Positions 1 through 12,039 of a stretch of DNA of 64,000 nucleotides are shown piece by piece. Where the stretch lies: the NCBI GenBank assembly GCA_023053545.1, contig JAKZAN010000001.1, forward strand, positions 558,001 to 622,000. The letters run 5' to 3'. Position 1 is the stretch's first letter; each line of letters opens with the position of its first letter. This stretch comes from Lepidurus packardi. Its lineage: Eukaryota; Arthropoda; Branchiopoda; Notostraca; Triopsidae. The notes beneath the pieces are model-generated. The model ran no database searches, was not told where the DNA came from, and worked only from the letters and a program-made list of their open reading frames with translations. The position numbers and the translations under genes were made by a program.

Positions 1-1
1 G

Positions 2-1054
2 TGCAGTCTCACTTCGCTGGACCTCAAGTTTACTAAAGGCCTACTGCTTGAAGACCTAGTGATGCTCGCCAGTAAACTTGAAACGCTAAAGCTTTACGGA
101 ATGAATTTCCAATTTGACGTGAGTGAGAAAATTGTACAACTGCACTTCCCAAAAACTTTTCATCGCCCATTTCATGAATATTTCAATCACAATTCACCCT
201 TGTTTATACGAAGAAATTCCTTCTTACTCGTATTACAGGTTACTGAAATCAGCAAGTACGCGGTCAAGGAAAAATGCTGTCTGAAAAGGCTTCATCTCGA
301 GTACGTTTCATTGGAGCTTGATGGATTGCTTCCGTCAGCTGATGAGAACCAAGAGCTCCTCCTTGCTTGGAGAAATCTGGCACTAAACCTGGAGGAATTG
401 ACCATCGATCAATGCAAATTTCCAATCGAATTGTTTAGTTGGTTGAACCTAACTGCACCTAATCTGCGGACCCTTTCCATCGGCGGAATCTATGGAAAGA
501 CTCCAAAGAAGGAGTTCTATGCCAACCATTTGTTGGAGGCCCTAACCGGAAGTAGTGGAGACAATATTGAAGAGTTGTCATTACGAGGGAGCTTTTGGCA
601 AAACGAAGTGCTGATGCTGCATCCGATCCGAGAAGCCCTTCAACGCTGTCCGAGGATGAAGAGAGTCAACCTGTACATTAATGAATCTGATGTATCAAAG
701 ATCTCCATAGGTCCTGGTCCTTCAACTCCATTATCCTCCAGTGATGAGGAAGCTTTGAAAAGCGATCATATTGTCTTGGCTTTGTTCAAAATAGTTTTAA
801 GTGTTCCTATGCTTCAAACTTTATCTTGTACCTTTTGGGACCATGAAAAAAATGGTATATTCCATGCTATTGCAGACAAGGCTGAAAGATGGCCAGGAAA
901 AACAAACGACAATGAAGGCAATACTTCGTTAACGCTGCGTGACTTATCTAATCAGAATGCATGTGATGCTATGCATGTGTTCAGAGAACGAAAACTAAAA
1001 TACCGCCTTAGGTACGTAGAAGAAAAGGTGTACGAGTTTTGGTTCCCTGTGTAA
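2..1054 (+). CDS. NLR-like (NACHT-LRR) protein, C-terminal LRR end, partial
   Basis: Two exons are visible, 2-118 and 239-1054, joined in phase 0 (donor GTGAGT at 119, acceptor ending at 238), giving 311 residues; the 5' part lies off the window. Leucine-rich repeats are obvious (SLTSLDLKF, LETLKLYGM, LEELTIDQC, LRTLSIGG, IEELSLRG). The last 80 residues match the tail of the complete gene at 18461-23494: both have an ADKAERWPG / ENADKWPG block, a short beta-like TLRDLSNQ / TIRYCNNQ stretch, FRERKL, and finish YEFWFPV or YEIWFPV. The intron before the last exon is at the equivalent place in both. By homology to that gene, the missing upstream part should contain a NACHT NTPase. It would be a cytosolic sensor-type protein; function is inferred from domains only. 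Confidence 0.8.
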   Translation, partial: CSLTSLDLKFTKGLLLEDLVMLASKLETLKLYGMNFQFDVSEKIVQLHFPKTFHRPFHEYFNHNSPLFIRRNSFLLVLQVTEISKYAVKEKCCLKRLHLEYVSLELDGLLPSADENQELLLAWRNLALNLEELTIDQCKFPIELFSWLNLTAPNLRTLSIGGIYGKTPKKEFYANHLLEALTGSSGDNIEELSLRGSFWQNEVLMLHPIREALQRCPRMKRVNLYINESDVSKISIGPGPSTPLSSSDEEALKSDHIVLALFKIVLSVPMLQTLSCTFWDHEKNGIFHAIADKAERWPGKTNDNEGNTSLTLRDLSNQNACDAMHVFRERKLKYRLRYVEEKVYEFWFPV

Positions 1055-1540
1055 ATTGCGTATTTAATTCTGTTGAAAGATCCAGTAGAAATTTCGAAAG
1101 CTATTAATCAACAGAAGTATATCCTAGTTGATGTATGCCAAATTCCGCCCTTGAAGTACCCCATTCAACTTTTTTTCATTAATACAACGCCAAAGCATTA
1201 TAGTACACGTTCCAACCGTTTTCTATGGTCTCAAATTCCCTCGAGGCAAAAATCTTCCTTCTTAGTTTATTTTGCGAATAAGAAAGCTGTATAGTTAACC
1301 CGTCCACTACAGTCTTACTAAGTACTGCTAGTATCGAATGTTAGTATCGCTCTGCTAATTTCAGCCATTTCGTTTGTAATTATAGCATATGTAAACGGAA
1401 TTTCACTCTCGGAACCGCTTACAAGCAGCATTTCGATGTCACTGCAGGTTTACATTACCTTACAGGACTCACTGAAGGGTTTTTATACTTTCATTTTCAT
1501 TCTCATTTCATGTTTCTGTTCTACGTACGGTTATGGGCAC
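1055..1540. other. Intergenic, 3' flank of the NLR-like gene
   Basis: No convincing gene. A 73-codon frame at 1073-1294 has no recognisable similarity and no clear splice signals. The stretch separates the NLR-like stop codon from the retrotransposon remains. Confidence 0.4.
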
Positions 1541-1794
1541 TTGGCACCGCTACCGCTTAAAGGAGTTTTTCCATTCTAAGACTCAAACCTTGGCTACGAA
1601 ACTACTGCGGAGGAAAGATATGTCCTCACATATCCCCTGAACAGGTTATAGATGTCTTCGCCGGAAGTTAGACCTGTTACATCAAAATCCCATGGGGCGA
1701 CTTTTTTCTCATAGATATTTCCTGCTTCTCTTTCCGGGAGTTGGTAGGCTTCTATCCATGTACTCATTTGTGCATATATTCTTTTTTCCCTGTG

Positions 1795-1995
1795 ATCTAG
1801 GACTCTAAAGCTAGTTCTTCCCAGCTATCTCGGAGTGGTGTTAGTCCTGTTGAGCACAGTAACACAGCTATGGGCGTGGTTTTCATTGCCCCGAGAATTA
1901 TTCCTAGTGCTCTGTTTTGTATGGTTTCTATGCGTTTTAACATGATCTTATTGCCGTCTTTAAAAACAACTACCGCATATTCTAATTTTGCGCTT
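1795..1995 (-). pseudogene. LINE ORF2 fragment, end of the reverse transcriptase region
   Basis: The minus-strand translation has AKLEYAVVVF, then LKRIETIQNRALGIILGAMK, then TTPIAVLL and a T-PLRDSWEEL end. This is the conserved region just after the reverse transcriptase core of Jockey-type elements (IQN.ALR.ILGA.RTTP). The frame does not continue to a clean stop. Confidence 0.65.
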
Positions 1996-2892
1996 TAGTC
2001 CCTTATAAAGCGTTTTCATATTTGCTCCCCAGCTTGTCCCTGCCAATTTTTGAAGTATTAAGGTAGCTTTCATTCCCCTTTCTCTCATCTTTTCCATGAA
2101 CCAAGTCCCTCGCCTGGCTAGTGCTGGGTAATCTTGTTAAACTCCCATTTAGTGAACGGCCTTTCCGATTCTTTCCACCTGCTACTTCCTCGTATAAATT
2201 GTTCTACCTGCTGCCTAAGAATCGTTTCCTGTCCTTCATTCCCCTTGCTCGTCTGTAGTTGTAGCTCGCTTGAACTTTTGCAAAGTGTTTCGCAAACTCT
2301 TCTTTCTCGCAGATATCCCCGTTCTCCTTTATTATATTTCCTAACCCTATTTCCTTCCAGTCTCCCAATAAGTTTCCATACCTCTTTCATACTCGTATGC
2401 CCCCTAACTTTGTTCTCCATGCTCTCCTTTTCATGTTACGAAAGGTCTTTTTGCATTGCGCTTGTGCTTTTTTAGAGTTCTCGAAGTTAGTTTTTGAAGG
2501 ATTTCTCTTGAATTATCTGTAACATTGTCTCACTATGCCCATTAGCCTACTCGTTCCACCACATTTTCCTATGACTAGTCTCTTTTGAGTTATTTTTCTT
2601 TGGTCCTCCTTTGAGCGGTACGTGTCTTTTGCAGACTTGTATGAGCTTTTCTACATATTTAGTATATTTTGCTTCGAACGATCCGTTTTGTAGTATGTTT
2701 TGGATGAGTGTTCCCTTCAGCTCTTCTACTAAACTTGTCCAATTTGCCTTTTGAAGAATCCATTTATATGTATAGGCTTCGTATGTTGTGACTATAATCT
2801 TTCTTGAATCTGAACTAACTGCGCTAAATGGTCGCCAAGCAAAGGTGCCCCGTTTCTGGCCGTTGTTTTGTTACTAAATCTGGTGTCGCGAA

Positions 2893-3101
2893 AGTTAGAT
2901 CTATAGTGTGGAGTTTCTCCCGTTTCCTCCAATATATGTCTCACTTCCTTTTTCTGTTACTAATTTGAGCTCCTCCCATTCCTCTAGAAAATCAAAAAGA
3001 ATTCTTCCTCTCCTCTCCGATATTCGGCTACCCCACATGCTCTGGTGAGAATTGAAATCTCCCATTAACAAAAAACGGTTTCCTTTCCCAGTTTGTCCCA
3101 T
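2893..3101 (-). pseudogene. LINE ORF2 fragment, APE-type endonuclease
   Basis: The minus-strand frame contains LLMGDFNSHQSMWGS followed by RRG, DFL and a GSETY...NSTL end, the typical C-terminal half of the apurinic-like endonuclease of Jockey/I LINEs (GDFNAH..WGS motif). In active elements it nicks the target DNA for target-primed reverse transcription. Only this segment is open; flanking frames are lost. Confidence 0.7.
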
Positions 3102-3286
3102 ATAACGTTGATACTCTGCTATTGATATATCTCCTCTCTATTCCTCGTAACCTCTTCAATTCATTTTCACCCCTTCTTTTAGCCATGTTTCACTAATAAA
3201 AATAACATCTATTCTCTGTTTTAAATCACTTAAATAGGCTGTTAAAGGGTTGGCCCTTCTGCTCCTGGCATTCCAAAATAAAATGT

Positions 3287-4720
3287 TTATGCCCTCGCAA
3301 TCCATGTTAATATTTGTTGTATAAAGTTTCCATTCCTAATAACATTTTTAACTTCCTTGCAGATTTCTTCCCATTTCCCTCCTGTCAAAACTACTGAAAT
3401 TACTTTTCTGACCAATCCTCCTACCCGGATCCCCAAATCAGTTGTCTCTTTTTCATCTTCTGGCTTCTCTTCGTCTTGTTGCCTTTCCTCTCGATTTGTT
3501 TGTGTCGCTTTTTCCTTTTTCTTACCTTGTAACACCTCACTGTAACTTTGTTTCGCTACTACTAAAGTTTTCTTCGCTTTTTCCATTAGTTCTTGAACTG
3601 TTCCGTCTTCTTCCTTTTCTGCTATTTCTCCTGTCATGTTATTAACCGATATTTGACTCTTTTCAACGTGTTCTACCTCGTTACGTTTCATGGTCTGATC
3701 GCCTAATGTGTCCGCTTTTCGATTTGCCTGAGTTTGGTTCCCTTTGGCTCGTTTAAGAAACTCACCGTTCCTATCCGCTGCAGTATGTTGCTTATTACAA
3801 TTTGCACATGTTGGCTCCTTTCCCTCTCTCTTGTTTTCGCAGATTGTCGTGGCGTGTTCGCCACCATCTATCTGTTGCCCACATCTATCCCTTGCCTTGC
3901 AGACAGAGCCGATTTGTCCAAATCTAGGATACTTATAACATCTGATGGGTCTTGGTTCAAAGTGATGAACTTTTATTTTTAGGTATCCTAAATTCAATAG
4001 GATGGCAATTTGCCGTTTTCAAAACTAAGGTGGAAACGGCTACTTTCCTCTTGAACTTTCCCCCCGTTCTCTATAGAGATTGTACAAAGATTATAATCTT
4101 TGTACAGGGCTCTTACCCCGACGAATCCTGCGATATTCTCTTCCTCGATCTCCTTTTTAGTCGCCCCGTAGAGGGTTACAATCCCGTGTTGCAGAAACTT
4201 AGGTTTGGTTATCCTGGCCTGAACTTTTATTTCCCCTATCTGTTTTATCTTTAGTAATCTATCCGTTTCGTCCTAATTGGTCGGGAAAACCAACAGTTCT
4301 CCTGCACGCCTTACTTTGATTTTCATTTCTCTCATATTCAAATCTCCCACCATTTTATTCATTTTGAAGGGAAATTGCTTATCGAAACTCTCCTCATTTT
4401 CTGCTGTTCGGTATTTCTCCTCCACTTTCTCCAATTCTTCCTCTGGATCCGTTTACGTAGTCGAAACCTGTAGTCTTCTACGCTCGCTTCCTACATCAAC
4501 CTGAGCTTGCTCCCTGCTTTACTTTCTTTACCTTGTTTTTCCTATAGGAAACCATTTTAAACCCTCCATCTTTTTCTGCATTCTCCGTCTCTAGATCCTG
4601 ATTTTCGTCCTCCATATCGGAGCTTTCCGAAATCTCCGCTTCTTCGTCTTCTAAATCTGGTAAATTGTATCTCTGCTCGTCCCCCAGCTCTTCACTAGGC
4701 CCTCCACCTCTCATCCCCAT
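3287..4720 (-). pseudogene. LINE ORF1, Gag-like with degenerate zinc knuckles
   Basis: Two frames remain. The upstream piece (4720-4496) is very acidic and then lysine-rich. The downstream piece (3997-3287) carries remnants of CCHC knuckles: a CYKYPRFGQIGSVC block in which the second Cys and the His are replaced, and a CANCNKQHTAADR block in the position of the third knuckle of Jockey-type Gag proteins. In intact elements this protein binds the element RNA. The frame is broken between the two pieces, so no functional product is expected. Confidence 0.6.
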
Positions 4721-5170
4721 ACAGTTTATAAAAAGAAAGAAAAAAGGAAAAAAGCGTTAGGGTAAAACTATCTTTTTGAAGAAGTTAAATAAGAACAAAT
4801 TGAAAAAAAATAGTGTAAGAGAGCAAAAACAAAACAAAACTGGTAAGTCTAAACTTGTCACCTGGTTCCAAAAGGTTTTGCTGCACTTTTTCTTTCAATC
4901 TTTCGCACTGCAATTCTGAACAACCTGTCTGTTTGGAATCACAAATGTTCAATTCAGTTCGCTTTTCTTCAATCGCCACTAGATGGCCGAACGGTACTCT
5001 TTCAGGCTTCTCCAGGGAATCAAGCAGAGAAACTCTTCTCCTTTTTTTTGGCACTCTCTGAATTGTCACGTGGTAATGTTCGGTTTACATCTAAACAAAG
5101 GAAATTTTGGAGGGTTTTTGGCAGTTTATAAACAAATCAAATAACCAAACCCTTATTCATTTGTTGCGCA

Positions 5171-7913
5171 GTATGTCTTATTTCAAGCCGTACCTTTGGT
5201 CGGTACAAGGAATTTAGTTGGGCTCAGTTCAGACCAGGAAGAAGATTGCGTTTGCGTTAGTCTTGGTGGAAACATTGCTGTACACCACAAGGTAAAAAAC
5301 GTTCCAAAAAGTTAATTATACTGTTTAACCTTAGTCTAACGATGTATTGTATTTGACTTTCAGCTGTCGGATCAGAAACCTTTGCAAAGCTGGAGTACGC
5401 GGCAATCAAACCAATTTACTAGCCCAGTGGTCTATGACGCCACCAAACAGCAATGTGTGTTTAATTACGAGCATATTAGTCTATGGAAGTCGGACCAGTC
5501 TGTCGTTGACCAGGTGAAAAATACGCCGTAAGTTAGAAAAAAAAACAAAAAGATCGTCTCATAACGTTTTTCTATCGTATTTTCCTTTCAGTTTACGACA
5601 GAACTGCACTCAGTTTTGCCGCAAAAGGATGAAACTTGGTTGGTGGTGTATTCGACTGGGTTTTGCAAGTCTTTGGATGCTGCATTACAGACTCGGAAGC
5701 AAGAAAAGCCCAGAATTCTTGCTGCAGGCGAGCGTCAGCGGCATTCCTTTCTGGAAAACGGGAACGGGAAGAAATTCGTAATACTATTTACCAGGACCCA
5801 TACAGTAAAAGGAACAAAGATGAGCCCGAAAACTTTCACTGACGTAATATTTTCTGGGTTGAAAGGAGGAACCTCGTGTTTACTGCTTCAAACTTGCCGA
5901 TAATGGCCAACCCGAGAGCCATTTGTCGTTTACCTTAACCAGCGATACAAACAATACAACGATACAAACAAATGCAAACCTTAACCAACGGGCACAACCA
6001 AGTTTCCGGACGATCCGTAGTCAAGACAGAGAATGTTTACAAGTTGTCGTTTTGTGTAAGTGTCACTTGGCCAAGAGTGTGGGTCAGTCTCTTGCTTAAC
6101 GTAACTGTCTGCTTAACTGACAAGTTTAACTGATTTTTGGCTATTTTTTGGCAGGGAAAGACGGGATGTTAGCACGGTATTCCTTGTCGAGCGACATGAA
6201 ACCTTTAGCCTCCTGTAGAGTTCATCAAATTAACCTTGCACAACCCGTCTGCGTTCAAGCAGTCAACTCGACTCACGTTATGTTGCACGGTGCCGATGCC
6301 AGCGAAGAAGGAGCCGTCCTTTGTTCTGGGACCTCAAATTCTTGCCAAGTCCGGCTGTGCGAAAGTCTTCTCCCACCCGCCCCAATTATGGGTTACGCAT
6401 AGGAGGAACCACAGGATGGGCGTTTGTGCCTGTAGGGCAGAATCTAATCGTGGTGCCCTATCGCTGGCAACCGTCGCTTTTAGCCTCGGTGGTCGGAAAA
6501 CACGCCCATGGAGGTAAATACTGGGCGAGATTTTCCAGTAATTTTCTAAGAAATTTCTTTTTGTTTTAGTCGCAGATGTCAGTGCACCTGAAAGTATGGG
6601 TTGGGGAACCGAGCATGAAGCGTTTCAGCCGTTACCACCCATCGAGGCGGGAAAATCGTTGCAAACCTATGTGGTGAAGAGGTTTTATTCGCTGGTAAAG
6701 TCCGGACTGTCTCATGCCATGTAAAGACTCTTAATTTCTTATGTAGCTCGTTTGGTAATCAAGGATTCTTAGGTTAGTCTGGCAATTTGAACATTATTAT
6801 TCGAGTTATTTTATAATTCTATTCATTGTACTTGATTGTTATTCTCTATTATTTTATTATTTTGGTTATTCAGTTACTATTCTATTTTCTATCCATTTTT
6901 CGATTGATTTTCTATCGATTTATTTTTCTGTCTATGTTTGTATCATTAGATGGCTCTGGGCGTTATTTATTTTAAATCCTGCCCACTAGATGACTCTTCA
7001 ATAATATTTCAGTATGCTAATCAAGGGAATCATGTTTGGTAATCAAGGATTCTCATTTTAGGGTTGCGGACGAAATCTTCCCTATGCTGCTAGAGAAGAA
7101 GGACCTGGAGGCAATGCTTTACGTGCTCAGTTACTTGAAAGACGTTTCCGAAGTTTACTTGGTGCGAATGCTGGAGCTGGTTGTTCCCCTCGCCGACAGC
7201 CATTTGGAAGCGCTGAAAATATCCTGCGATCTTCCTTTACCCTTTTGACCTGCCAAATCTGCGTTTATCAACGTCCTACTGGCCCTTTCTTTGAACGAAA
7301 TTTTCCTCCTCGAAGCCTTAATTGGTCCACGACAAGTGTGGTGCAACTGCTCGAGTTTGGGGCGGTTTCGTTGGAAAGTTCAGAGAACTAGTGCACCCAC
7401 CCTGGAAAACTTGCTGGCTTGGGCAGCGTTGCTTTTGGACGCCTCAGCATAACCAATTGCTCCGTATTCAAGACCCGGCCTTTAAGACGCTGCTGAAGAG
7501 CATGCAAGAGTTAATTGCGCGCAAGGTATATTTCTTGAATATTCTAAGAAATCCTTTTAAACTTGGCATTGGTTCAATAGTCGCAATGTTTAAATGCCCT
7601 GACGGGCCTAGAAGCGCTTATTGATGCAGTGAAGAACAAGAAACGGTTCCATGAAGCTCCGCGAAGTCGTTCTTATACCGTTGAACAGATAAAGTTGTAT
7701 GAATATTGGTGGTATATACAGTCGCGTGAAGCCACTCCCGCTTTTTTGTATCATTTTCCAATGTTTTGCTCCTCGTTTGATGAAAAAGGGAAGTTCTTCA
7801 TTCATTTTATAGACCTTTTGAGTGCGAACAAGGACTACGTGATAATTGCTTATTATGATAGAAGTAGCATACACGTGTTCGCCAGCTTATGTGTATGGCT
7901 TGAACGGCTTTAG
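5171..7913 (+). pseudogene. NOL11: NOL11 (nucleolar protein 11) homologue, apparently broken
   Basis: Recognised pieces run in the order of the NOL11 family, a t-UTP component of the SSU processome needed for rRNA transcription and processing. Near 5171-5291 an N-terminal segment has no in-frame ATG. Exon 5364-5513 begins LSDQKPLQSWSTRQS, matching the human VSDQKPLGSWS region. Exon 5592 onward starts FTTELHSVLPQKDETW. From 6155 comes a beta-propeller segment, and after a frame change near 6317 LFWDLKF and NLIVVPYRW. A C-terminal helical part follows (NVLLALSLNEIFLLEALI, then LENLLAWAALLLDAS), ending with YTVEQIKLYEYW. Disruptions: frame change near 6317, frame loss after about 5780, in-frame TGA at 7246-7248, further shifts near 7340 and 7440. 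Unlike every neighbouring conserved gene, no open model joins the pieces. It is either a pseudogene or an error-rich stretch of assembly. Confidence 0.7.
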
Positions 7914-9360
7914 AGACAAGACTGTCTTACATGAAAAGGAATCTATTTTGTAATTTTAAAAAATCTTAGGAAATGATTTTGTCTGTCTTATCATAGATCA
8001 ATTTCTAGAAAACAAAATTGACCTTTAGGGTAATGAACTTTATTTCATATTTCTTAGTGCCACAATCACTTGACTTATTGCACGCAATTCTGTTCTATTT
8101 CAACACTTTACTCCATTTAGTTCTGTTGTCATAATGTCGCTAGACAAGTTTAAACGTCGAGAACAGAACTTTATTGTCGGAGGAACGAGGGAGGACTAAC
8201 GTTCTAAACAAAAGACCCGAAGAAAAAAGGGTGCTAGAACGAAAAGCTGAACTAAGGTTCTTTCCGAATTTCGGACTCGATCCATCACAAATCTCTCATG
8301 ACAATGTGATAGTCTTTATCGCCTAATAGGGGGCATTTTGTAATGATCGGTTTTCAGCCTTTTTGCAATGGACTGGCTTGCGATCTTCCGCTATGATGAC
8401 GTCACGCTTAATTCCGAGAATGTTGGTTTCTAGAGATATATGCCCCATAAATTTACAAAATCGTATTTGAAAGCAGCAATATAGGGTATATAATTCCTTA
8501 TAATTTCTAGTTTGAATAAATGTGTATATTTCAGTTCTACTATTTGTCGCGATCGCAAAGGTAATTCACTTCACCTTTGCCATTCCAGACGTAATTAGTT
8601 CGAATACTTTAAGCTCTGTAGCGTCGCCTGTAGTGACTTCAGTTTTCGTTTAATATTTTGGGCCATTTTTTTCTGTTCAATCCTACAAGTCTTTTTTACA
8701 TCATTCTCCAGCTGCGTCAGTTGACAAGAATGAATGTAAGTCTACCAAGTTCGCAGGAAAATCTTCCTGTTGCCCAATAATGAATGTTCCCGTCTGCTAA
8801 GCTAGCCTGCAGACCCAAGCAGGCATTGTTCTTCGTTTCCCATCCTCAATTTCAAGAATATTCAGAGTTTTTCAACGTCAAGGCAGCCGCAATGACGGCA
8901 GCATGGATTCAGAATTTTGTCCGCCACTAGGCCAACTTTCGTAGCCCTTATTTCCAATAGAACCGTAATATTGGAAACAAGAAGTTTGATATCCGGAAAA
9001 GGTATTGGACAAAGGTATTGCACAACGGAATCGCGAAGGCTAAGAAAAAGAAATCTCATTACAAAATTGGAAGACATTGTCAACTAATTCGATCGGTACA
9101 GCTACAGTTATCGATGCCTAGGTAGTTCCCCATTTCCACAATCCGTTCTACGAAAAATTCTATAATTTCTTCTGACGATTACTTCCATATTTGGCTTTCA
9201 ATGGAAAATGCACCATAAGACAGCGACAGTCATGCAGATAGTATCGTTTACGTTTACTTTACGTATTACGTTTGACGTTTACGTTACGGCTACCTATGAC
9301 GTTGACAACATTACATTTGCCAAAGATTGAGCCGACACTCGTCCTTTTAGGAGGTGCCTC
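7914..9360. other. Intergenic, nothing identified
   Basis: No frame here looks coding. Around 9245-9300 there is a short imprecise TTACG-rich repeat. No RNA gene or complete mobile element was recognised. Confidence 0.4.
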
Positions 9361-9369
9361 GACTTGCAG

Positions 9370-10190
9370 AACGACTCCTATAGGCCAATAGGATGCCTGT
9401 TGCCCCAGGCGGGTTGTGAAGAAGAAAATGAATTTTCTGTGTTTTTTTTTATAAAGGAAGACAANNNNNNNNNNNNNNNNNNNNNNNNNNNNNNNNNNNN
9501 NNNNNNNNNNNNNNNNNNNNNNNNNNNNNNNNNNNNNNNNNNNNNNNNNNNNNNNNNNNNNNNNGAGTCATGTTTAAGATCTAGTAGGAGTAAAGCTGTA
9601 CAGTTTCCCGCCTGGATAGATTCAGCCTCCTTCACTCTGACTAGTTGATCTATTGTACTTCTTCCTGGTCGAAACCCCGTTTGATATACTGACATTATGT
9701 TATACTTTTCAGTTATCCAATTTCATCCTTTTACTAGTCAACGTTCAAAAATTTTCGCTAGAAACGAGAGCAAAGCAATGGGTCTATATGATTCAGCTTT
9801 TTCTGCGCTTTTCCCTTGTTTTAATATCGGAATTACCGTTGCGTTTTTCCACTCTTTGGGTACTTGGCCTACTCTTAGTATCAGGTTCTAGATGTTATAC
9901 AAAGCTTCTCTGAAGTTGTTTGGTAAGTTACTGATTATTTTGTAGTGAAATCGCTCCCCTGGCTAGAGCTGGGTAATCTTGTTACAATTTCGTTAAACTC
10001 CCATTTAGTGAACGGCCTTTCCAATTCTTTCCACCTGCTACTTCCTCGTATAAATTGTTCTACCTGCTGCCTAAGAATCGTTTCCTGTCCTTCATTCCCC
10101 TTGCTCGTCTGTAGTTGTACCCCGCTTTGAACTTTTGCAAAGTGTTTCGCAAACTCTTCTTTCTCGCAGATCGACCACACCTCAGAAAAG
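9370..10190 (-). mobile_element. LINE fragment with reverse transcriptase motifs
   Basis: Minus-strand frames give EWKNATVIPILKQGKSAEKA, then SYRPIALLS, then QTGFRPGRSTIDQL and LLLLDLKHD. These are the fingers/palm motifs of a Jockey/I-type reverse transcriptase (SYRPI.LLS, GFR.GRST.DQL, LDL..AFD). The segment around 9990-10140 is nearly identical to 2130-2270, so it is the same family as the element at 1550-4760. The frame is interrupted and a sequencing gap falls in the palm region. Confidence 0.8.
9465..9564. other. Assembly gap (100 N)
   Basis: Exactly 100 unknown bases inside the LINE fragment. A round gap size usually marks a scaffold join of unknown true length, so the distance across it should not be trusted. 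Confidence 0.99.
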
Positions 10191-10369
10191 AAAAGCGCGG
10201 AAGCTGGAACTAGGCAACTATACTTTACGAGGTTTAAGGGGGGATCAGGTATTAAAGTAAATACCGATGTCTCATTATAGGTTCCCAACCCCAACAACAC
10301 ATTAATAATGAAATTGGTACATTTTGATTGTCTCGCTTGTAGGGCCAAAGGAGAAAGAAGGCGCCCAAG

Positions 10370-10670
10370 CTCCGAGTTCTCTTATCGGATATGGTTGTTT
10401 AGGTGCCTGCTACCATTTAAAGACCTAATACGCGAAGACCTAACGCATAATGGAGCAACGGAAGCTTTTCTGCACCCCAGAAGGTTAAACTGCAGCAAAT
10501 CTTTAGGCGATTTACCGCAACCAAACCTCCCAGCATACCTGGTGCCCTCTGGGTTTCCTAGTTCCATCACAAGAAAGGGCGAATCCGAATCAAAGGCGAC
10601 GTACAGACGATCAGCGAGATCAGCTCGGACGGCGTTCAAAGGCAAGAGTTGGGGGAAGAGCTGATGATGA
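10370..10670. repeat. Divergent copy (D) of a dispersed repeat
   Basis: Segments such as CATTTAAAGACCTAATACG, GAAGCTTTTCTGCACCCCAG and the CCAGCATACCTGG stretch match, with heavy divergence, the block at about 12690-12850 and the copy at about 30860-31020. It appears to be an old truncated member of the family described at 12040-13960. Confidence 0.5.
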
Positions 10671-12039
10671 TGATGATCTTCGGTATTGCAGCTGGAGGAA
10701 TCGCCATAGATGCACGGATAACCTTCTTTAGGAATGCCTGCGCTACTAAATAGCGAGGAAAGAACACTAGGGGCGCAAAAACGGAAGCCTAGAGCAAAGA
10801 GGAATGAGAAAACCCTACGAATGAATGAAGAACTTCCACTACAGAAAACTCCTTTTAGAGTGATATTATCAAAGGACCAACTTACCCTTCAAAGAACCTT
10901 CCCAAATGATCGGACCAGCTCACAAATTTGTCGAGACGGAATATTAGCGCAAACGGAGCTCCATCTTAAGCCAACAGTAACCTACACAATCACGCAGATA
11001 TTCATTTCCGGAAATCGAGTTCATTTAACATTAAAACACTTTACCTGTCGTTATAAACGCCATGGCCAAAACTAGTGAATTTAACAACGGCAGCTCACAA
11101 GAATCTTCTTCTTCTTAAGTGGATGATACTTTGCTTCACATTTGTAGCTTCATTTTGGCTCCGAGAACTAGAAGAAAAGAGAAAACAACCAGTATTAACC
11201 ACTATGAAAGAATTTATAGTATTCGGCGTTTGTACCTTTTGTCGACACTCGGTGAACAAGACAAGAAAGAGTTAAAGTTCTAGACGATTGAGTCGTTGGC
11301 CAAGTCGACTTATTCACATCTTCCTTTTCGCTTCGAAACATTGGCGAGTTTCGCAGCCCCAAAAGGATTCCGTTCCACCCTCTTTCTGCGGTCTCCATTA
11401 CGGAGGTCTTACAAAACAAACATAGAAGTGGGAAAAAAGTTAGTCGGAACTTATACTAACGAGTCATAACGAGATACAAACGATTACAAACGAGTCATAA
11501 CAGTTATTTGGGGGAAACGAAAAAGTTACCTCGACTTCCAAATTTGACATCGTCTTCGGTAGACAAGCTTGAAAACACAGCGCAATTGAAGAAAGCTCAC
11601 CAAACGTAATACCGTCAGTACAGAAAATCCAGCAAGGAGTCCCATGTCCACTCAGCTCAAGTCAGGAGCTCAAGGTCATCTGAACCCCAAGACCAAGGAT
11701 TGCTTAACGTGTCCACCTTCTTATTGGAAGCGAAAAACTAAATAAATAAATAAAAAGATATTAATATAGTTGTAACTAACCCGTCATGCGATCAGCTCAG
11801 TTCTCTTCCGGGCGTTTTCTCGGAAATTTACTAGAAATGACCCTAAGCTGAGATAAAATCTCCTTCAAAAATGACAAAATGCGACCAGTTTGAAAGAAAG
11901 AAAACACGGACCAAGAACTGTTTTCATTCTTTCAAACCCAAAAGCTTTGCCCTGGCTAGCATAAGCGAAGGTTTCTCTGCACAAACTCAGGAAATGACCG
12001 AAGTTGTTTATAAAAATAAGTTTGACTTGCCCAAAAAGA
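10671..12039. other. Repeat-like intergenic DNA, no gene recognised
   Basis: Frames of 66-113 codons occur but none shows a known domain or splice structure. A (GATGAT)n tract is at about 10661-10677, and AATAAATAAATAAA lies near 11741. The DNA resembles the surrounding decayed repeats rather than a gene. Confidence 0.35.

Larger units (their letters stand above)
1550..4760 (-). mobile_element. Decayed Jockey/I-type non-LTR retrotransposon (LINE)
   Basis: Read on the minus strand the order is ORF1 (Gag-like, from about 4720), endonuclease (about 3101-2893) and the end of reverse transcriptase (about 1995-1795), which is the standard layout of a Jockey/I-group LINE. The frames are interrupted many times, so the copy is dead. 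A fragment of the same family occurs at about 9370-10190: a segment around 2130-2270 is nearly identical to 9990-10140, and a 45-base shard at 15233-15276 matches 4172-4215. The element lies between the 3' end of an NLR-like gene and the NOL11 pseudogene. Exact ends, tail and target-site duplication were not resolved. Confidence 0.75.
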
